Positions 50,358 to 60,315 of a stretch of 64,000 bases of DNA are shown piece after piece. This DNA is from Exilibacterium tricleocarpae (GTDB taxonomy: Bacteria > Pseudomonadota > Gammaproteobacteria > Pseudomonadales > Cellvibrionaceae): the NCBI RefSeq assembly GCF_007004655.1, contig NZ_ML660088.1:326840-390839 (forward strand), written 5' to 3'. Both the position numbers and the translations under genes were made by a program. The notes under the pieces are model-generated. The model did no database searches and was not told the origin of the DNA. It saw only the letters and a list, made by a program, of their open reading frames with translations. Within the stretch, counting starts at the first letter, position 1. Each line of letters opens with the position of its first letter.

Positions 50358-51924
50358 TGTCTGCTCCCCGTTGTGTTTGCACGGACGGTGTCGACTCAGG
50401 CTGCGCCAGGTATTGCCGTCCATAGGCTATAATCAACTCCACAACCGCTTCGATGTCGGCAAGCGTGGTGGCAGGATTGAGTATGGTGAATTTCAGGTAT
50501 CGACGAGCGCCGACCTTGGTGCTGGCAATAACCGCTTGCCCCGACCGAAAAATCGCCTTGCGAATAAATTCGTTGGCCGCATCGATCTCCGATGCCGAGT
50601 GGCTTTCATTGGGCCGGTAACGAAATACCAGCGTGCTCAACTCGGGTCGGTGAAGGACATCAATACTGCTCTGTGCATCGAGCAGGCAATAGGCCTGGCG
50701 GGCCAGCGCCGTCACCCGCTCAAAAACGTCGCCCAGTTTCCCGGGGCCCATGATGCGCAGGGTGAGCCACAGCTTCAGGGCGTCGAAGCGCCGGGTGGTC
50801 TGGATACTTTTATCAACCAGGTTCGGTGTGCCTTCCCGGCGTTGACTCAAGGGATTTAGATACTCGGCATGATGCGTTACCAGCGCCAGATCGGCCCCGT
50901 CCTTGACAAAAAAAGCACCGCAGCTAACCGGTTGGAAAAACGACTTGTGGTAGTCGACAGTTACCGAATCCGCCCGCTCGATGCCGCCCAGCAGATAACG
51001 TAGGTTCTGCGCCACCAACAGGCCACACCCGTAAGCGGCGTCCGCATGCAGCCACAGGCCGTACTCCTCGCAAAGGTCGGCAATCTCATCCAGTGGGTCG
51101 ATACTGCCGAAATCCGTAGTGCCGGCGGTGGCGACCACGGCCATGGGTATATGCCCGTCTCCCAGGCAGGCGACAATGGCCCGGCGCAATTGGGCGATAT
51201 CCATTTTGAAGCGCCGATCACAACTTACCGGCACCACCGCGTTGTGCCCCAAGCCTAAAATAGCCGCGGACTTTTGTACGCTGAAGTGACTGACTTGAGA
51301 GGTAAAAATCCGAAACCGGTGCGCCTCTTGCGGCAAGCCGTCTGTCTTGTTGCTATGGCCCGCACAGCGAGCAGTGCTGAGACTGTCGCGCGCCAGCAAC
51401 AGTGCCATCAGGTTGGACTGGGTACCGCCACTGGTAAACACGCCGTCCGCCGCCGCGCCGTAGCCGATTTTATCGGCACACCAGTCAATCAACTTTTGCT
51501 CGATAAGCGTGGCGCCGGCGCTTTGATCCCAGGTGTCGAGAGACGAGTTGACGCTACAGAGAATTAACTCAGCCAGAATGGCCGGGTATACAATCGGACA
51601 ATTCAGGTGAGCGAGATACTTAGGATGGTGGAAATAGATGGCATGGTCGAGATACAAGCGCTCAACTTCGCTGAGCACCTCTTGCATCGACCCGAGAGGG
51701 CGGTCGAGATCGATAGGCGCAAACGCCTGTGCCAGTTCGCCGGGTGACACGCCACTGTGAGGACGTGCCACCTCGGCAAGTTTGCGCTGGAGCAGATCAA
51801 TGCTTTGCTGCAAGCCGACTGCAAAGGCCGGCAGATTATGAGAATTGAACAGGAAACCGTCGCCCCGCTCCCTCGCGCCTGCTGCCGCCGTTACGGCGGG
51901 TTCCAAATCCGGATCTTTCAGCAT
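50350..51924 (-). CDS. dfoJ: PLP-dependent group II decarboxylase (DfoJ-like, lysine or ornithine)
   Basis: The first enzyme of the siderophore pathway forms the diamine backbone. The 524-residue protein has the group II decarboxylase features: TSGGTQSNLMALLLARD, HADAAYGCG (PLP aspartate), and the PLP lysine K327 in VDYHKSFFQP. Length and context match DfoJ/DesA; lysine to cadaverine gives desferrioxamine or bisucaberin-type products, ornithine to putrescine gives putrebactin-type products. 2,4-diaminobutyrate decarboxylase is a close relative and cannot be excluded. ATG 51924 follows AAGGGTGT. It heads the operon and has a strong Fur box about 125 bp upstream. Confidence 0.92.
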   Translation of the reverse strand: MLKDPDLEPAVTAAAGARERGDGFLFNSHNLPAFAVGLQQSIDLLQRKLAEVARPHSGVSPGELAQAFAPIDLDRPLGSMQEVLSEVERLYLDHAIYFHHPKYLAHLNCPIVYPAILAELILCSVNSSLDTWDQSAGATLIEQKLIDWCADKIGYGAAADGVFTSGGTQSNLMALLLARDSLSTARCAGHSNKTDGLPQEAHRFRIFTSQVSHFSVQKSAAILGLGHNAVVPVSCDRRFKMDIAQLRRAIVACLGDGHIPMAVVATAGTTDFGSIDPLDEIADLCEEYGLWLHADAAYGCGLLVAQNLRYLLGGIERADSVTVDYHKSFFQPVSCGAFFVKDGADLALVTHHAEYLNPLSQRREGTPNLVDKSIQTTRRFDALKLWLTLRIMGPGKLGDVFERVTALARQAYCLLDAQSSIDVLHRPELSTLVFRYRPNESHSASEIDAANEFIRKAIFRSGQAVIASTKVGARRYLKFTILNPATTLADIEAVVELIIAYGRQYLAQPESTPSVQTQRGADNE

Positions 51925-52049
51925 AACTACACCCTTGATGTCATCTCTTTATTGTTCACGGTCCCTGCGTGGTTGGCGTCGGAATAAAGCCTGTCAGTCG
52001 ACAACAACCGCATGGGCTTATGGCGGGCTCAACGCACAGATGCAAATAT

Positions 52050-52070
52050 AAATGATTATGATTATCATTT
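52050..52070. promoter_or_regulatory. Fur box of the siderophore operon
   Basis: AATGATTATGATTATCATTT (52051-52070, with one further A before it) contains three adjacent NAT(A/T)AT-type hexamers on each strand and matches the classical GATAATGATAATCATTATC box well. It lies about 125 bp upstream of the decarboxylase start, within an AT-rich stretch suited to a promoter on either strand. Iron-bound Fur would repress the operon. Confidence 0.85.
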
Positions 52071-52084
52071 CTATATTGAATAAG

Positions 52085-52229
52085 ATGATATACCGGCCAG
52101 TAAGTCGATAAACAGGACAATTTCGCAACTTTAAGCCGCTAGGCTCACCGGATACGGGGACAGGTCGGATTGAGTAGACAGGAAACTGTAAACCGCAGGC
52201 CGCCCAATAATCGGGCCCGCGGCTTTTTT
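52085..52229 (+). ncRNA. Candidate iron-regulated small RNA (boundaries approximate)
   Basis: A strong rightward intrinsic terminator at 52193-52229 has no rightward gene in front of it. The only upstream signals are the Fur box and AT-rich DNA at 52041-52095. The interval of about 140 nt has no good coding frame and can form small hairpins (AGCC-GCTA-GGCT at 52134-52145, ACAG-GAAA-CTGT near 52178). This arrangement, a Fur site then about 140 nt then a terminator, is that of RyhB or PrrF-type RNAs. I see no sequence similarity to either, and the start is unknown. Confidence 0.35.
52193..52229 (+). terminator. Rho-independent terminator (rightward)
   Basis: CCGC(A)GG(CC)GCCC pairs with GGGC-CC-GCGG around a 7-nt loop, giving ten mostly GC pairs with two small bulges, followed by C and six T residues at 52224-52229. 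On the minus strand the T-run would precede the hairpin, so it does not serve dcd or the siderophore operon. Confidence 0.7.
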
Positions 52230-52321
52230 GCAGGAGTCCGGCAGACGCAACCTTGCGCCTGCTGTCGGGTAGACCGGTCTGATAGACAGTCAGCTATCGG
52301 ATCGATCAACTGGCAGGTCAA

Positions 52322-52891
52322 TCAGGTTTTCGGCAAAGTGACGCCCGTTTGTCCGAGGTACTTGCCGCCGCGGTCTTTGTAAGACGTCTCGCACACCTCG
52401 TCGGACTCGAAAAACAACATCTGCGCCACCCCTTCATTGGCATAGATCTTCGCCGGCAGCGGTGTGGTATTGGAGAATTCCAGTGTCACATGACCCTCCC
52501 ACTCCGGCTCCAGGGGCGTGACGTTGACGATAATACCGCAACGGGCATAAGTGGATTTGCCCAGGCACATGGTCAACACATTGCGCGGAATCCGAAAGTA
52601 CTCCACGGTACGCGCCAGGGCAAAAGAGTTCGGCGGGATAATACAGACATCGTTGGTCACGTCGACGAAACTGTCCTGATCGAAATTCTTCGGGTCCACC
52701 GTAGGAGAGTGTACATTGGTAAAAATCTTAAACTCATTAGCGCAACGCACATCGTAGCCGTAGCTGGAGGTACCGTAAGACACCAGGCGCTCACCGCCCT
52801 CGTTATAGCGCACCTGACCCGCCTCGAACGGCTCGATCATGCCCGCCTCCTGCGCCATACGGCGAATCCATTTATCGGCTTTGATGCTCAT
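52322..52891 (-). CDS. dcd: dCTP deaminase
   Basis: This enzyme deaminates dCTP to dUTP for thymidylate synthesis. The 189-residue protein has the full-length enterobacterial form, with [35 protein letters not shown], the catalytic segment [20 protein letters not shown] (R and E residues conserved) and [20 protein letters not shown]. The C-terminal [13 protein letters not shown] fits the family. It follows mrp after about 104 bp in the opposite sense to metG. The dcd-mrp-metG arrangement is conserved in Pseudomonas and relatives. Confidence 0.97.
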   Translation of the reverse strand: MSIKADKWIRRMAQEAGMIEPFEAGQVRYNEGGERLVSYGTSSYGYDVRCANEFKIFTNVHSPTVDPKNFDQDSFVDVTNDVCIIPPNSFALARTVEYFRIPRNVLTMCLGKSTYARCGIIVNVTPLEPEWEGHVTLEFSNTTPLPAKIYANEGVAQMLFFESDEVCETSYKDRGGKYLGQTGVTLPKT

Positions 52892-52995
52892 GCTGCTCCC
52901 CGCAATTTTCTGTGTGACATCAGTCGCTTGATATAAAGGGGCGCATAATAATCGTTTTACCGCCGGGAGTCTCTAGCCTCGACCGGGCCGCCGCG

Positions 52996-54084
52996 TCAAT
53001 CGTCGGTAATGACAATATCCGGCCCGGCGGTCCGACTGCCCTGGAGCCAGAGGGTTGCTGCCATGCGGCGGGCAATCTCGCGGTACTGCCGGCTGACGGG
53101 CGACTCGGGGTCGGCCGCCACCGAGGGATTGCCGCCGTCGGCCTGCTCGCGAATACTGAGCGCCAAAGGCAGTGAGCCCAACAGTTGGGTGTCGTACTCC
53201 CGGGCGATACGCTCGCCGCCGCCGGCGCCGAAAATGGGCTCCTGGTGACCACAATTCGAGCAGATATGGGTGGCCATATTTTCCACCACCCCGAGAATGG
53301 GAATATTGACTTTGCGAAACATTTCAATGCCTTTCTTGGCATCGAGCAGCGCAATGTCCTGGGGGGTGGTGACAATGACCGCGCCGCTGACCGGCACCTT
53401 TTGCGACAGGGTCAGTTGAATATCGCCGGTGCCCGGCGGCATGTCGACGATCAGGTAGTCGACGTCCTGCCAGCGGGTCTGGGTCAGCAACTGTTGCAGC
53501 GCGCCGCTGACCATGGGGCCGCGCCACACCATGGGTGTCTGTTCAGTGACCAGATAGCCCATGGAGATGGACTGCACGCCGTGGGATTCCACCGGCAGCA
53601 TAAACTGATTGTTCTCCACTTCCGGCCGGCGGTTGGCCACACCCAGCATCTGCGGCTGGCTCGGGCCGTAGATATCCGCGTCCAACACCCCGACCCGGGC
53701 GCCCTCCGCTGCCAGAGCCAGGGCCAGATTGACGGCGGTGGTGGACTTACCGACACCGCCCTTACCGGACGCCACTGCAATAATATTTTTTACGCCGGCG
53801 ATCGCATCGCTGCCGGTGCTGGCTTTGCCCCCGGCGATCAGCCAGCCGATATCCACAGAAACGGCGTCGACGCCGGGCAGGTCCTTGAGCGCCCGCCAGA
53901 CCTCGCCGCTGATGGTTTCCTGTAAACCGGCCGCCGGGTAGCCCAGTACCAGCACCACATCGATCTTGCCGCCATCGATACGGATGTCGTCCACTGCGCC
54001 AAGGCTGACCAAATCCCTGCCGGTGGTAGGGTCGGACACTTGGGCTAAGGTTTGCTTGAGGGCTTCGGGAGTGAGAGTGGACAT
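52996..54084 (-). CDS. mrp: Mrp/ApbC iron-sulfur cluster carrier ATPase
   Basis: A 362-residue cytoplasmic P-loop ATPase that binds and transfers [4Fe-4S] clusters. An N-terminal MIP18-like domain (residues 1-80) precedes the deviant Walker A GKGGVGKS at 107-114 and DMPPGTGD near 214. The cluster-binding pair is C275 and C278 in CSNCGH. Its place beside metG is conserved in gammaproteobacteria, and the many Fe-S proteins encoded here (NirB, DmsB-like, MoaA, RnfB, RnfC) are possible clients. ATG 54084 follows AGGAGCC, a suitable ribosome site. Confidence 0.96.
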   Translation of the reverse strand: MSTLTPEALKQTLAQVSDPTTGRDLVSLGAVDDIRIDGGKIDVVLVLGYPAAGLQETISGEVWRALKDLPGVDAVSVDIGWLIAGGKASTGSDAIAGVKNIIAVASGKGGVGKSTTAVNLALALAAEGARVGVLDADIYGPSQPQMLGVANRRPEVENNQFMLPVESHGVQSISMGYLVTEQTPMVWRGPMVSGALQQLLTQTRWQDVDYLIVDMPPGTGDIQLTLSQKVPVSGAVIVTTPQDIALLDAKKGIEMFRKVNIPILGVVENMATHICSNCGHQEPIFGAGGGERIAREYDTQLLGSLPLALSIREQADGGNPSVAADPESPVSRQYREIARRMAATLWLQGSRTAGPDIVITDD

Positions 54085-54224
54085 AGGGGCTCCTTAAACT
54101 GGTCAGTCAACACGGCAAAGACCCATAATAGTGGCATTGAGCAAAAAACCAAGCATTTCACTAAGGTATTTCCTTCCGATGGCGCTACCGGCACCTCTTC
54201 CGGCGGCACAGTGCGCCCCTCGAA

Positions 54225-54287
54225 GGGGTCGGGGTGCTTGCATTTTAACCAGAAAAGGCCTGGTCAAAATGCAAGCACCCCGACCCC
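54225..54287. repeat. Family B hairpin between mrp and metG
   Basis: Arms of 28 nt (54225-54252 and 54260-54287) pair with one mismatch around the loop AAAAGGC. The tip CCAG-AAAAGGC-CTGG matches the reverse of the hairpin at 11838-11900, whereas the arm sequence is different (GGGGTCGGGGTGCTTG versus GGGGACTGAGCGCCTG), with pairing kept. CCCCGCACCGTG follows, as in the other copies. The remaining parts of 54085-54494 hold only GC-rich flanks of the element and the metG leader. Confidence 0.9.
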
Positions 54288-54494
54288 GCACCGTGGACCC
54301 GGCACCGCGACCCCGCACCGCGCCGCCGGAGGCGGTGCCAATCCAACAGAACCTTCAGCAAACCCGCCGAAGTGCCTGATATACCTATGAAAAAATGCTA
54401 TAGTTGCGCGCCTGTCCCGGGCCCCGCGCCAACTGATGCCAGAGGCCCCGACAGCTAATTGCTACCAACTTCCAGAGAGTATCCACAACCCCCT

Positions 54495-56645
54495 ATGACT
54501 GAACGCCGTAATATCCTGGTCACCAGCGCCCTGCCCTACGCCAACGGCGCCATCCATCTCGGGCACCTGGTGGAATACATTCAAACGGATATCTGGGTCC
54601 GCTTCCAAAAAGAACGCGGCCACGAATGCACCTATGTCTGCGCCGACGACGCCCACGGTACCGCTATCATGCTCAAGGCGGAACAACTGGGCCTCACACC
54701 GGAGCAGCAGATAGCGGCAGTCAAACAAGAACACGAAACCGATTTTGCCGGCTTTTTCGTTGCCTTCGACAACTTCCACTCGACCCACTCCGAGGAAAAC
54801 CGGGTGCTGAGCGAGATGATCTACAACCGCCTGCTGGCCAAAGACAAGATCGCCCGCCGCACCATCACCCAGGCCTACGATCCGGAGAAACAACTGTTTC
54901 TCGCCGATCGCTATATCAAGGGCTCCTGCCCGCGCTGCAAAGCGGAGGATCAATACGGGGATAACTGCGAAGTCTGCGGCGCCACCTATGCGCCGACGGA
55001 GCTTATCGACGCGAAATCTGTACTCTCCGGGGCAACACCGGTAGCCAAGGAGTCAGAGCACTTCTTTTTCAAGCTGCCGGAGTTTGAAGATTTCCTGCGG
55101 CACTGGACCCGCGCCGGACACCTGCAGGAAGAGGTTGCCAACAAACTGGCCGAATGGCTCGACACCGGGCTGCAGGAATGGGATATTTCCCGCGACGCTC
55201 CCTATTTCGGCTTTGAAATCCCCGGCGAACCCGGCAAGTTTTTTTACGTCTGGCTGGATGCCCCCATCGGTTATATCGCCAGCTTTAGACACTATTGCGA
55301 ATCGCCGGCCGGGCGCGCCCGCGGTCTGGATTGGGAGAACTATTGGCGCAAGGACTCCGACACGGAGGTGTATCATTTTATCGGCAAGGACATCGTCAAC
55401 TTTCACGCGCTGTTTTGGCCCGCCATTCTCGCCTGTGCCGACCTGCGCACGCCGACGCAGGTCTGCGTGCACGGCTTTCTCACCGTCAACGGCAAAAAAA
55501 TGTCGAAGTCCCGCGGTACGTTTATCAACGCCCGCACCTATCTGGACCACCTGGACCCGGAGTACCTGCGCTACTACTTCGCCGCCAAACTGACCGGCGG
55601 GGTCGACGATCTGGATTTGAACCTGGATGATTTCGTCCAGCGGGTCAATGCCGACCTGGTGGGCAAGGTCGTCAATATCGCCAGCCGCACGGCAAAATTC
55701 GTTGCCAAACACGGCGGTGTGCTGGCGCCGGCGCCGGCCGACGAGACACTTTGGCAAGGTTTCACAGAGCGTGGCGACACCATCGCCGCACACTATGAAA
55801 ACCGCGATTTCAGTAAGGCCATGCGCGAAATCATGGCGCTGGCCGACGCCGCCAACGAGTATATCGCCGCACAGGCACCCTGGACCCTGGCCAAGCAGCC
55901 CGGCAACGAACAACAGGTGTTGGATATCTGCTCGCTCGGTATTAATATGTTCCGCGCGTTGATGACGTACCTGAAACCGGTGCTGCCGCAGATGGCCGCG
56001 AAGGCTGAAGCCTTCCTCGGCGAAACGCTGAGTTGGGCAGAGCCTGTCGCCTACCGGGGCGGTGTTGCCATCAATAAGTTTGAACCACTGCTGCAACGGG
56101 TGGATAAAGACAAGGTCGAAGCCATGGTGGCAGACAGCCGCGAAGAGACCGCGCAAGCCGCTGCTGCATCGCAGGCGACTGTTTCGAGTGCTGGTGCTGG
56201 AGCATCGAGTACTGAAAAATCGGGTACTGGAGAGTCGGGCACTAGAGAGTCGAGTGCTAAAAAACCGAGTGCTGACGAGTCCGCAGCTGAAGGACCCGCT
56301 ATCGCAGAACCGATAGCCCCGGAGATAGGCATTGACGACTTTACAAAAGTCGACCTGCGGGTCGCCAGGATTATCAAGGCCGATACCGTGACGGGAGCGG
56401 ACAAGCTGTTAAAACTCACCCTGGACCTCGGCGGCGAAACCCGCAGTGTCTTCTCCGGCATAAAAGGCGCCTATAAGCCACAGGACCTGGAGGGCAGACT
56501 AACGGTGATGGTCGCCAATCTGAAGGCCCGCAAGATGAAGTTCGGTGTCTCCCAGGGCATGGTGCTGGCGGCGGGCCCGGGCGGCAAGGAGATTTACCTG
56601 CTCGACCCCGATGCCGGCGCACAACCCGGCATGCGGGTGATGTAA
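54495..56645 (+). CDS. metG: Methionyl-tRNA synthetase MetG
   Basis: MetG charges tRNA-Met. The 716-residue enzyme has the class I signatures HLGH at 21-24 and KMSKS at 335-339, and zinc ligands C145, C148, C158 and C161. The anticodon-binding helices follow, and the C-terminal tRNA-binding domain ([20 protein letters not shown] to the end) acts in dimerisation. Between the last two lies a Ser/Glu/Lys-rich linker made of a 15-bp tandem repeat. ATG 54495 ([18 protein letters not shown]) matches the family start; 12 codons of open frame upstream are not counted. It lies divergent from mrp and directly upstream of rnfA. Confidence 0.98.
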   Translation: MTERRNILVTSALPYANGAIHLGHLVEYIQTDIWVRFQKERGHECTYVCADDAHGTAIMLKAEQLGLTPEQQIAAVKQEHETDFAGFFVAFDNFHSTHSEENRVLSEMIYNRLLAKDKIARRTITQAYDPEKQLFLADRYIKGSCPRCKAEDQYGDNCEVCGATYAPTELIDAKSVLSGATPVAKESEHFFFKLPEFEDFLRHWTRAGHLQEEVANKLAEWLDTGLQEWDISRDAPYFGFEIPGEPGKFFYVWLDAPIGYIASFRHYCESPAGRARGLDWENYWRKDSDTEVYHFIGKDIVNFHALFWPAILACADLRTPTQVCVHGFLTVNGKKMSKSRGTFINARTYLDHLDPEYLRYYFAAKLTGGVDDLDLNLDDFVQRVNADLVGKVVNIASRTAKFVAKHGGVLAPAPADETLWQGFTERGDTIAAHYENRDFSKAMREIMALADAANEYIAAQAPWTLAKQPGNEQQVLDICSLGINMFRALMTYLKPVLPQMAAKAEAFLGETLSWAEPVAYRGGVAINKFEPLLQRVDKDKVEAMVADSREETAQAAAASQATVSSAGAGASSTEKSGTGESGTRESSAKKPSADESAAEGPAIAEPIAPEIGIDDFTKVDLRVARIIKADTVTGADKLLKLTLDLGGETRSVFSGIKGAYKPQDLEGRLTVMVANLKARKMKFGVSQGMVLAAGPGGKEIYLLDPDAGAQPGMRVM
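56206..56280 (+). repeat. 15-bp x5 coding repeat in the metG linker
   Basis: Five 15-bp units at 56206, 56221, 56236, 56251 and 56266, each starting CGAGT, CGGGT or CGGGC, encode five-residue units SSTEK-, SGTGE-, SGTRE-, SSAKK- and PSADE-like (register shifted by one base). They vary by several substitutions, so the expansion is older than that in moaA. Confidence 0.85.
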
Positions 56646-56684
56646 ACGGCCGGCGGTTGCCTGCGGGCCGCGAGAGGTTTTGCT

Positions 56685-57260
56685 ATGACTGACTTTGCCG
56701 TTATCCTGATCGGCACGATCTTGGTCAACAATTTTGTCCTGGTGCAGTTTCTGGGGCTGTGCCCGTTTATGGGCGTCTCCAACAAACTGGAGACCGCCAT
56801 TGGTATGAGCGGCGCCACCACCTTTGTGTTGACGCTGGCGTCGATCTGCAGTTACCTGGTTCATACCTGGATTCTGGCACCGCTCGGACTCGAGTACCTG
56901 CGCACCATCTCGTTCATCCTGGTAATTGCCGTCGTCGTGCAGTTTGCCAAGATGTTTATCGAAAAAACCAGCCCGCTGCTGTATCGCGTGCTCGGCGTAT
57001 TCCTGCCGTTGATCACCACTAACTGCGCCGTGCTGGGCGTGGCCCTGCAGAACACCACCAAGGCCCATTCGTTTTTCGAGTCCACCCTCTACGGCTTCGG
57101 CGCGGCGCTGGGCTTTTCCCTGGTGCTGGTCTTGTTTTCAGCCATGCGCGAGCGCCTGGCCGCCGCCGATGTGCCGGCGCCGTTCAGAGGCGCCGCCATC
57201 GGCATGATCACCGCCGGTCTGATGTCGCTCGCTTTTATGGGCTTTGGCGGTCTGGTCTAA
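56685..57260 (+). CDS. rnfA: Rnf/Rsx electron transport complex subunit A
   Basis: An integral inner-membrane subunit (191 residues, six hydrophobic helices) of the Rnf complex, which couples electron flow between NADH and ferredoxin to ion movement, or in E. coli keeps SoxR reduced. The start [20 protein letters not shown] followed by [20 protein letters not shown] is diagnostic, including the conserved CP in the first helices that helps bind the membrane iron-sulfur cluster shared with RnfE. ATG 56685 follows GAGAGG. First gene of a complete rnfABCDGE run. Confidence 0.97.
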   Translation: MTDFAVILIGTILVNNFVLVQFLGLCPFMGVSNKLETAIGMSGATTFVLTLASICSYLVHTWILAPLGLEYLRTISFILVIAVVVQFAKMFIEKTSPLLYRVLGVFLPLITTNCAVLGVALQNTTKAHSFFESTLYGFGAALGFSLVLVLFSAMRERLAAADVPAPFRGAAIGMITAGLMSLAFMGFGGLV

Positions 57261-57261
57261 G

Positions 57262-57915
57262 ATGCTGGAATTTTTCACTCAATACCCGATTGCCGGTGCC
57301 GTCATCGCGCTGGGCTCACTGTCTCTGGTGTTCGGCGCCATCCTCGGTTTCGCCGCCATCCGCTTCAAGGTGGAAGGCGACCCGGTGGTCGAGCAACTGG
57401 ACGCGCTGCTGCCCCAGACCCAGTGCGGGCAGTGCGGCTACCCCGGCTGCCGCCCCTATGCCCAGGCCATCGCCAACGGCGACGCTATCAATAAATGCCC
57501 GCCCGGCGGCCAGGCCACCATCAACGCCATTGCCGATCTGCTGGATGTCGAGGCGCCAACGCTCGATGCTGAACACGGCGAAGAATCCGAAGTAAAGAAG
57601 GTGGCCTATATTCGCGAGGACGAGTGCATCGGCTGTACCAAATGTATTCAAGCCTGCCCCGTGGACGCCATTCTCGGCGCCGCCAAACAAATGCATACCG
57701 TCATTATCGACGAATGTACAGGTTGCGATCTCTGTGTTGAGCCCTGTCCGGTCGACTGTATCGATATGGTGCCGGTAGCGGCCACCGTGGAACACTGGAA
57801 ATGGGATACGCCAGCGGCTTCGGGTGCGCCGGCCATGGAGCTGATCGCCACCGATAAAGACCCGGCGCCCGACACAAAACCGCCGTCTCAATCCGACCGG
57901 GGAGAAGCGGCGTGA
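57262..57915 (+). CDS. rnfB: Rnf/Rsx electron transport complex subunit B
   Basis: A ferredoxin-type subunit with one N-terminal membrane helix (residues 8-32). A 4Fe-4S domain has C55, C58, C63 and C79 ([13 protein letters not shown]), and two ferredoxin clusters have C122/125/128/132 and C152/155/158/162. The 217-residue length is normal. ATG 57262 begins 1 nt after the rnfA stop; the in-frame ATG 18 nt earlier overlaps rnfA and is less likely. It overlaps rnfC by 4 bp. It is the likely electron entry or exit point for soluble ferredoxin. Confidence 0.97.
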   Translation: MLEFFTQYPIAGAVIALGSLSLVFGAILGFAAIRFKVEGDPVVEQLDALLPQTQCGQCGYPGCRPYAQAIANGDAINKCPPGGQATINAIADLLDVEAPTLDAEHGEESEVKKVAYIREDECIGCTKCIQACPVDAILGAAKQMHTVIIDECTGCDLCVEPCPVDCIDMVPVAATVEHWKWDTPAASGAPAMELIATDKDPAPDTKPPSQSDRGEAA

Positions 57916-60269
57916 GGAAAACCTGGGACATACCCGGCGGTGTCCACCCACCGGAGAACAAAAGCCAGTCGCTGCAACAGCCGCTCGGTGAAGTGGGTCT
58001 GCCGGCGGAGCTGGTGCTGCCGCTGAATCAGCATATCGGCGCGGCGGCCGAGCCGGTGGTGGCGGTGGGCGATCACGTGCTTGCCGGCCAACAGATCGCC
58101 GCCGCCATCGGCCTGGTCAGCGCACCGGTGCACGCCTCCACCTCCGGTCACATCGTCGCTATCGAGGAGCGCCCGATACCCCACCCGTCCGGCATGCAGG
58201 ACTTGTGCATCGTGCTGCGCCCGGACGGGAAAGACCGCTGGATCGAGTTGGAGCCCTGCGAAAACTACACGCAACTTTCTCACGCGGCACTGCTCGAGAA
58301 AATTCGCGCTGCGGGCATTGCCGGGATGGGTGGCGCCGGCTTTCCCACCGCGGTCAAGCTCAACCCGCGGGCCAACTACGATATCGATACGCTGATCATC
58401 AACGGTACCGAGTGCGAACCCTATATCACCGCCGACGATATCCTGATGCAAACCAGCCCCGCGGAAGTGATTGCCGGAACCCGACTGCTGGCCTACCTGC
58501 TCAACCAACCCAAGCAGGTGTTGATCGGTATCGAGGACAATAAACCGGATGCCATAGCGGCACTTGAGCGAGCAGTCGCCGAACTGAACGACGACGATTG
58601 CCGCATCGAAATCTGCACCTTCCCAACCAAGTATCCGTCCGGCGGCGAAAAGCAGTTGATCCAAATCCTGACCGGCCGTGAGGTACCCAGCGGCGAGCTG
58701 CCGGCCGCCGTGGGCGTGATCAGCCAAAATGTCGGCACCGCCGTTGCCGCCTGGCGGGCGGTGCGCTACGGAGAGCCGCTGCTGTCGCGCATCACTACCG
58801 TCGTCGGCACGGCGCTGGCCACACAGCGCAATGTCCGGGTGCGCCTGGGCACCCCCATCGAACATGTATTGACGCAGCACGGCTTTGACCCCCAGCGCTG
58901 CCCGCGCCTGGTGATGGGTGGTCCCATGATGGGGTTTACGCTGCCCTCAGCACAGGTGCCGGTGATAAAAACCACCAACTGTATCCTCGCGCCCAGCCGC
59001 GAGGAATTGCCGCCACCGCCGCCGGCCCAGGCCTGTATTCGCTGCGGCCTGTGCGCCGAAGCCTGCCCGGCGAGCCTGTTGCCGCAGCAACTCTACTGGT
59101 ACGCCCGGGCGGAGGACTATGAAAGACTGACAGCCCACAGCCTTACCGATTGCATCGAATGCGGCGCCTGTGCCTATGTCTGCCCGAGCAATATCCCACT
59201 GGTGCAGTATTACCGGGCAGCCAAAGGCACTATCCGCCAAATGGAAATTGAAAAAGAAAAATCCGATCGTTCGCGGCAGCGCTTCGAATTTCGCAAGGAA
59301 CGTGTTGCCAGGGCCGAAGCGGAAAAAGAGGCGAAGCGAGAGGCGCGCAAAAAAGCGGCCGCAGTGGCGAAAAAGAAACTGGCGGCAGCGCAGGCCGGCG
59401 CGCAACAAGACAGCCGCCCGTCCGGTAAACAACAATCCGGCGCACAGCCCCATGAAGGACTAGCGGGCGATCGACAGACCGGCGCCCAGCCGGATATGGT
59501 CGCCGCAGCCATGGCCCGCGTTCAGGAAAAACAGCTCGCGCCGCAACAGCAACGGGAAAAACTCCAGCGCGCGATTGCCAGTGCGGAAAGTCGCCTGCAA
59601 AAGGCGCAGCAACGCCACGTCGAGGCCAGCGCCGAGCACCAGGGAAAAATGCAGGCCAGGGTGAGAGAAGCCGAGGTCAGACTCGCCGACGCCCGGCAAA
59701 AACTCGCAGCGCTGGACACCGCCACACCGGCGCCAGCGGAAAATGCTGACCCGGTGGCGGCAGCCATTGCCAGGGCGCAGGCAAAAATGGCGCTGTCGCC
59801 CACCGAGAAACTGCAGGGAAATCTGACCTCGCTGCAAAAACGCCTGGCGACCGCCAGAGAAAAACTCGCCGCCGCCGAAGCCGAAGGCAGCGACACAGCG
59901 GCGGCGCTGGCAACCGGTGTGGCAAAACTCGAAGAAAAAATAGCCACAGTACAAACCGAGTTAAACGCAGCGCCGGCACAGGTGCCGGGCCCCGCCGCCG
60001 CCACAAAAACCGCAGCAACAGACGCCGCCGCCGTCGCTATCGAGAAGGCCAAAACCCGGGCGGCGGCACAGGCGGATATGAGTGCGGAGGAGAAGCTGCA
60101 AAAGCAACTGGATTCACTCCAACACCGGCTGCAAAAAGCGCGCTTGCGCCTGGAGCAGGCAGAGGCCGACAACGATGCTCACATTGATGCGTTGCGCAGC
60201 GGCGTGGAGAAACTTGAGGCCAAGTTAGCCCAAACCCGGGCCCAACTGGAAGATACAGCCAGTCCCTAG
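57912..60269 (+). CDS. rnfC: Rnf/Rsx electron transport complex subunit C (with long C-terminal coiled coil)
   Basis: The NADH- and FMN-binding peripheral subunit. Residues 1-360 hold the core with [16 protein letters not shown] and [10 protein letters not shown]. Two [4Fe-4S] clusters have C375/378/381/385 and C414/417/420/424. Residues 435-785 are a highly charged Ala/Lys/Glu-rich extension, predicted helical, with about three copies of a unit starting like [14 protein letters not shown] and continuing with leucine heptads. Such tails occur in E. coli RsxC and vary greatly in length. GTG 57912 overlaps the rnfB stop by 4 bp. Confidence 0.96.
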   Translation: MRKTWDIPGGVHPPENKSQSLQQPLGEVGLPAELVLPLNQHIGAAAEPVVAVGDHVLAGQQIAAAIGLVSAPVHASTSGHIVAIEERPIPHPSGMQDLCIVLRPDGKDRWIELEPCENYTQLSHAALLEKIRAAGIAGMGGAGFPTAVKLNPRANYDIDTLIINGTECEPYITADDILMQTSPAEVIAGTRLLAYLLNQPKQVLIGIEDNKPDAIAALERAVAELNDDDCRIEICTFPTKYPSGGEKQLIQILTGREVPSGELPAAVGVISQNVGTAVAAWRAVRYGEPLLSRITTVVGTALATQRNVRVRLGTPIEHVLTQHGFDPQRCPRLVMGGPMMGFTLPSAQVPVIKTTNCILAPSREELPPPPPAQACIRCGLCAEACPASLLPQQLYWYARAEDYERLTAHSLTDCIECGACAYVCPSNIPLVQYYRAAKGTIRQMEIEKEKSDRSRQRFEFRKERVARAEAEKEAKREARKKAAAVAKKKLAAAQAGAQQDSRPSGKQQSGAQPHEGLAGDRQTGAQPDMVAAAMARVQEKQLAPQQQREKLQRAIASAESRLQKAQQRHVEASAEHQGKMQARVREAEVRLADARQKLAALDTATPAPAENADPVAAAIARAQAKMALSPTEKLQGNLTSLQKRLATAREKLAAAEAEGSDTAAALATGVAKLEEKIATVQTELNAAPAQVPGPAAATKTAATDAAAVAIEKAKTRAAAQADMSAEEKLQKQLDSLQHRLQKARLRLEQAEADNDAHIDALRSGVEKLEAKLAQTRAQLEDTASP

Positions 60270-60315
60270 TGGTCTGACACCGGCGGTTTGACAGCCGCAA
60301 ACAGAGAAAGCAACC

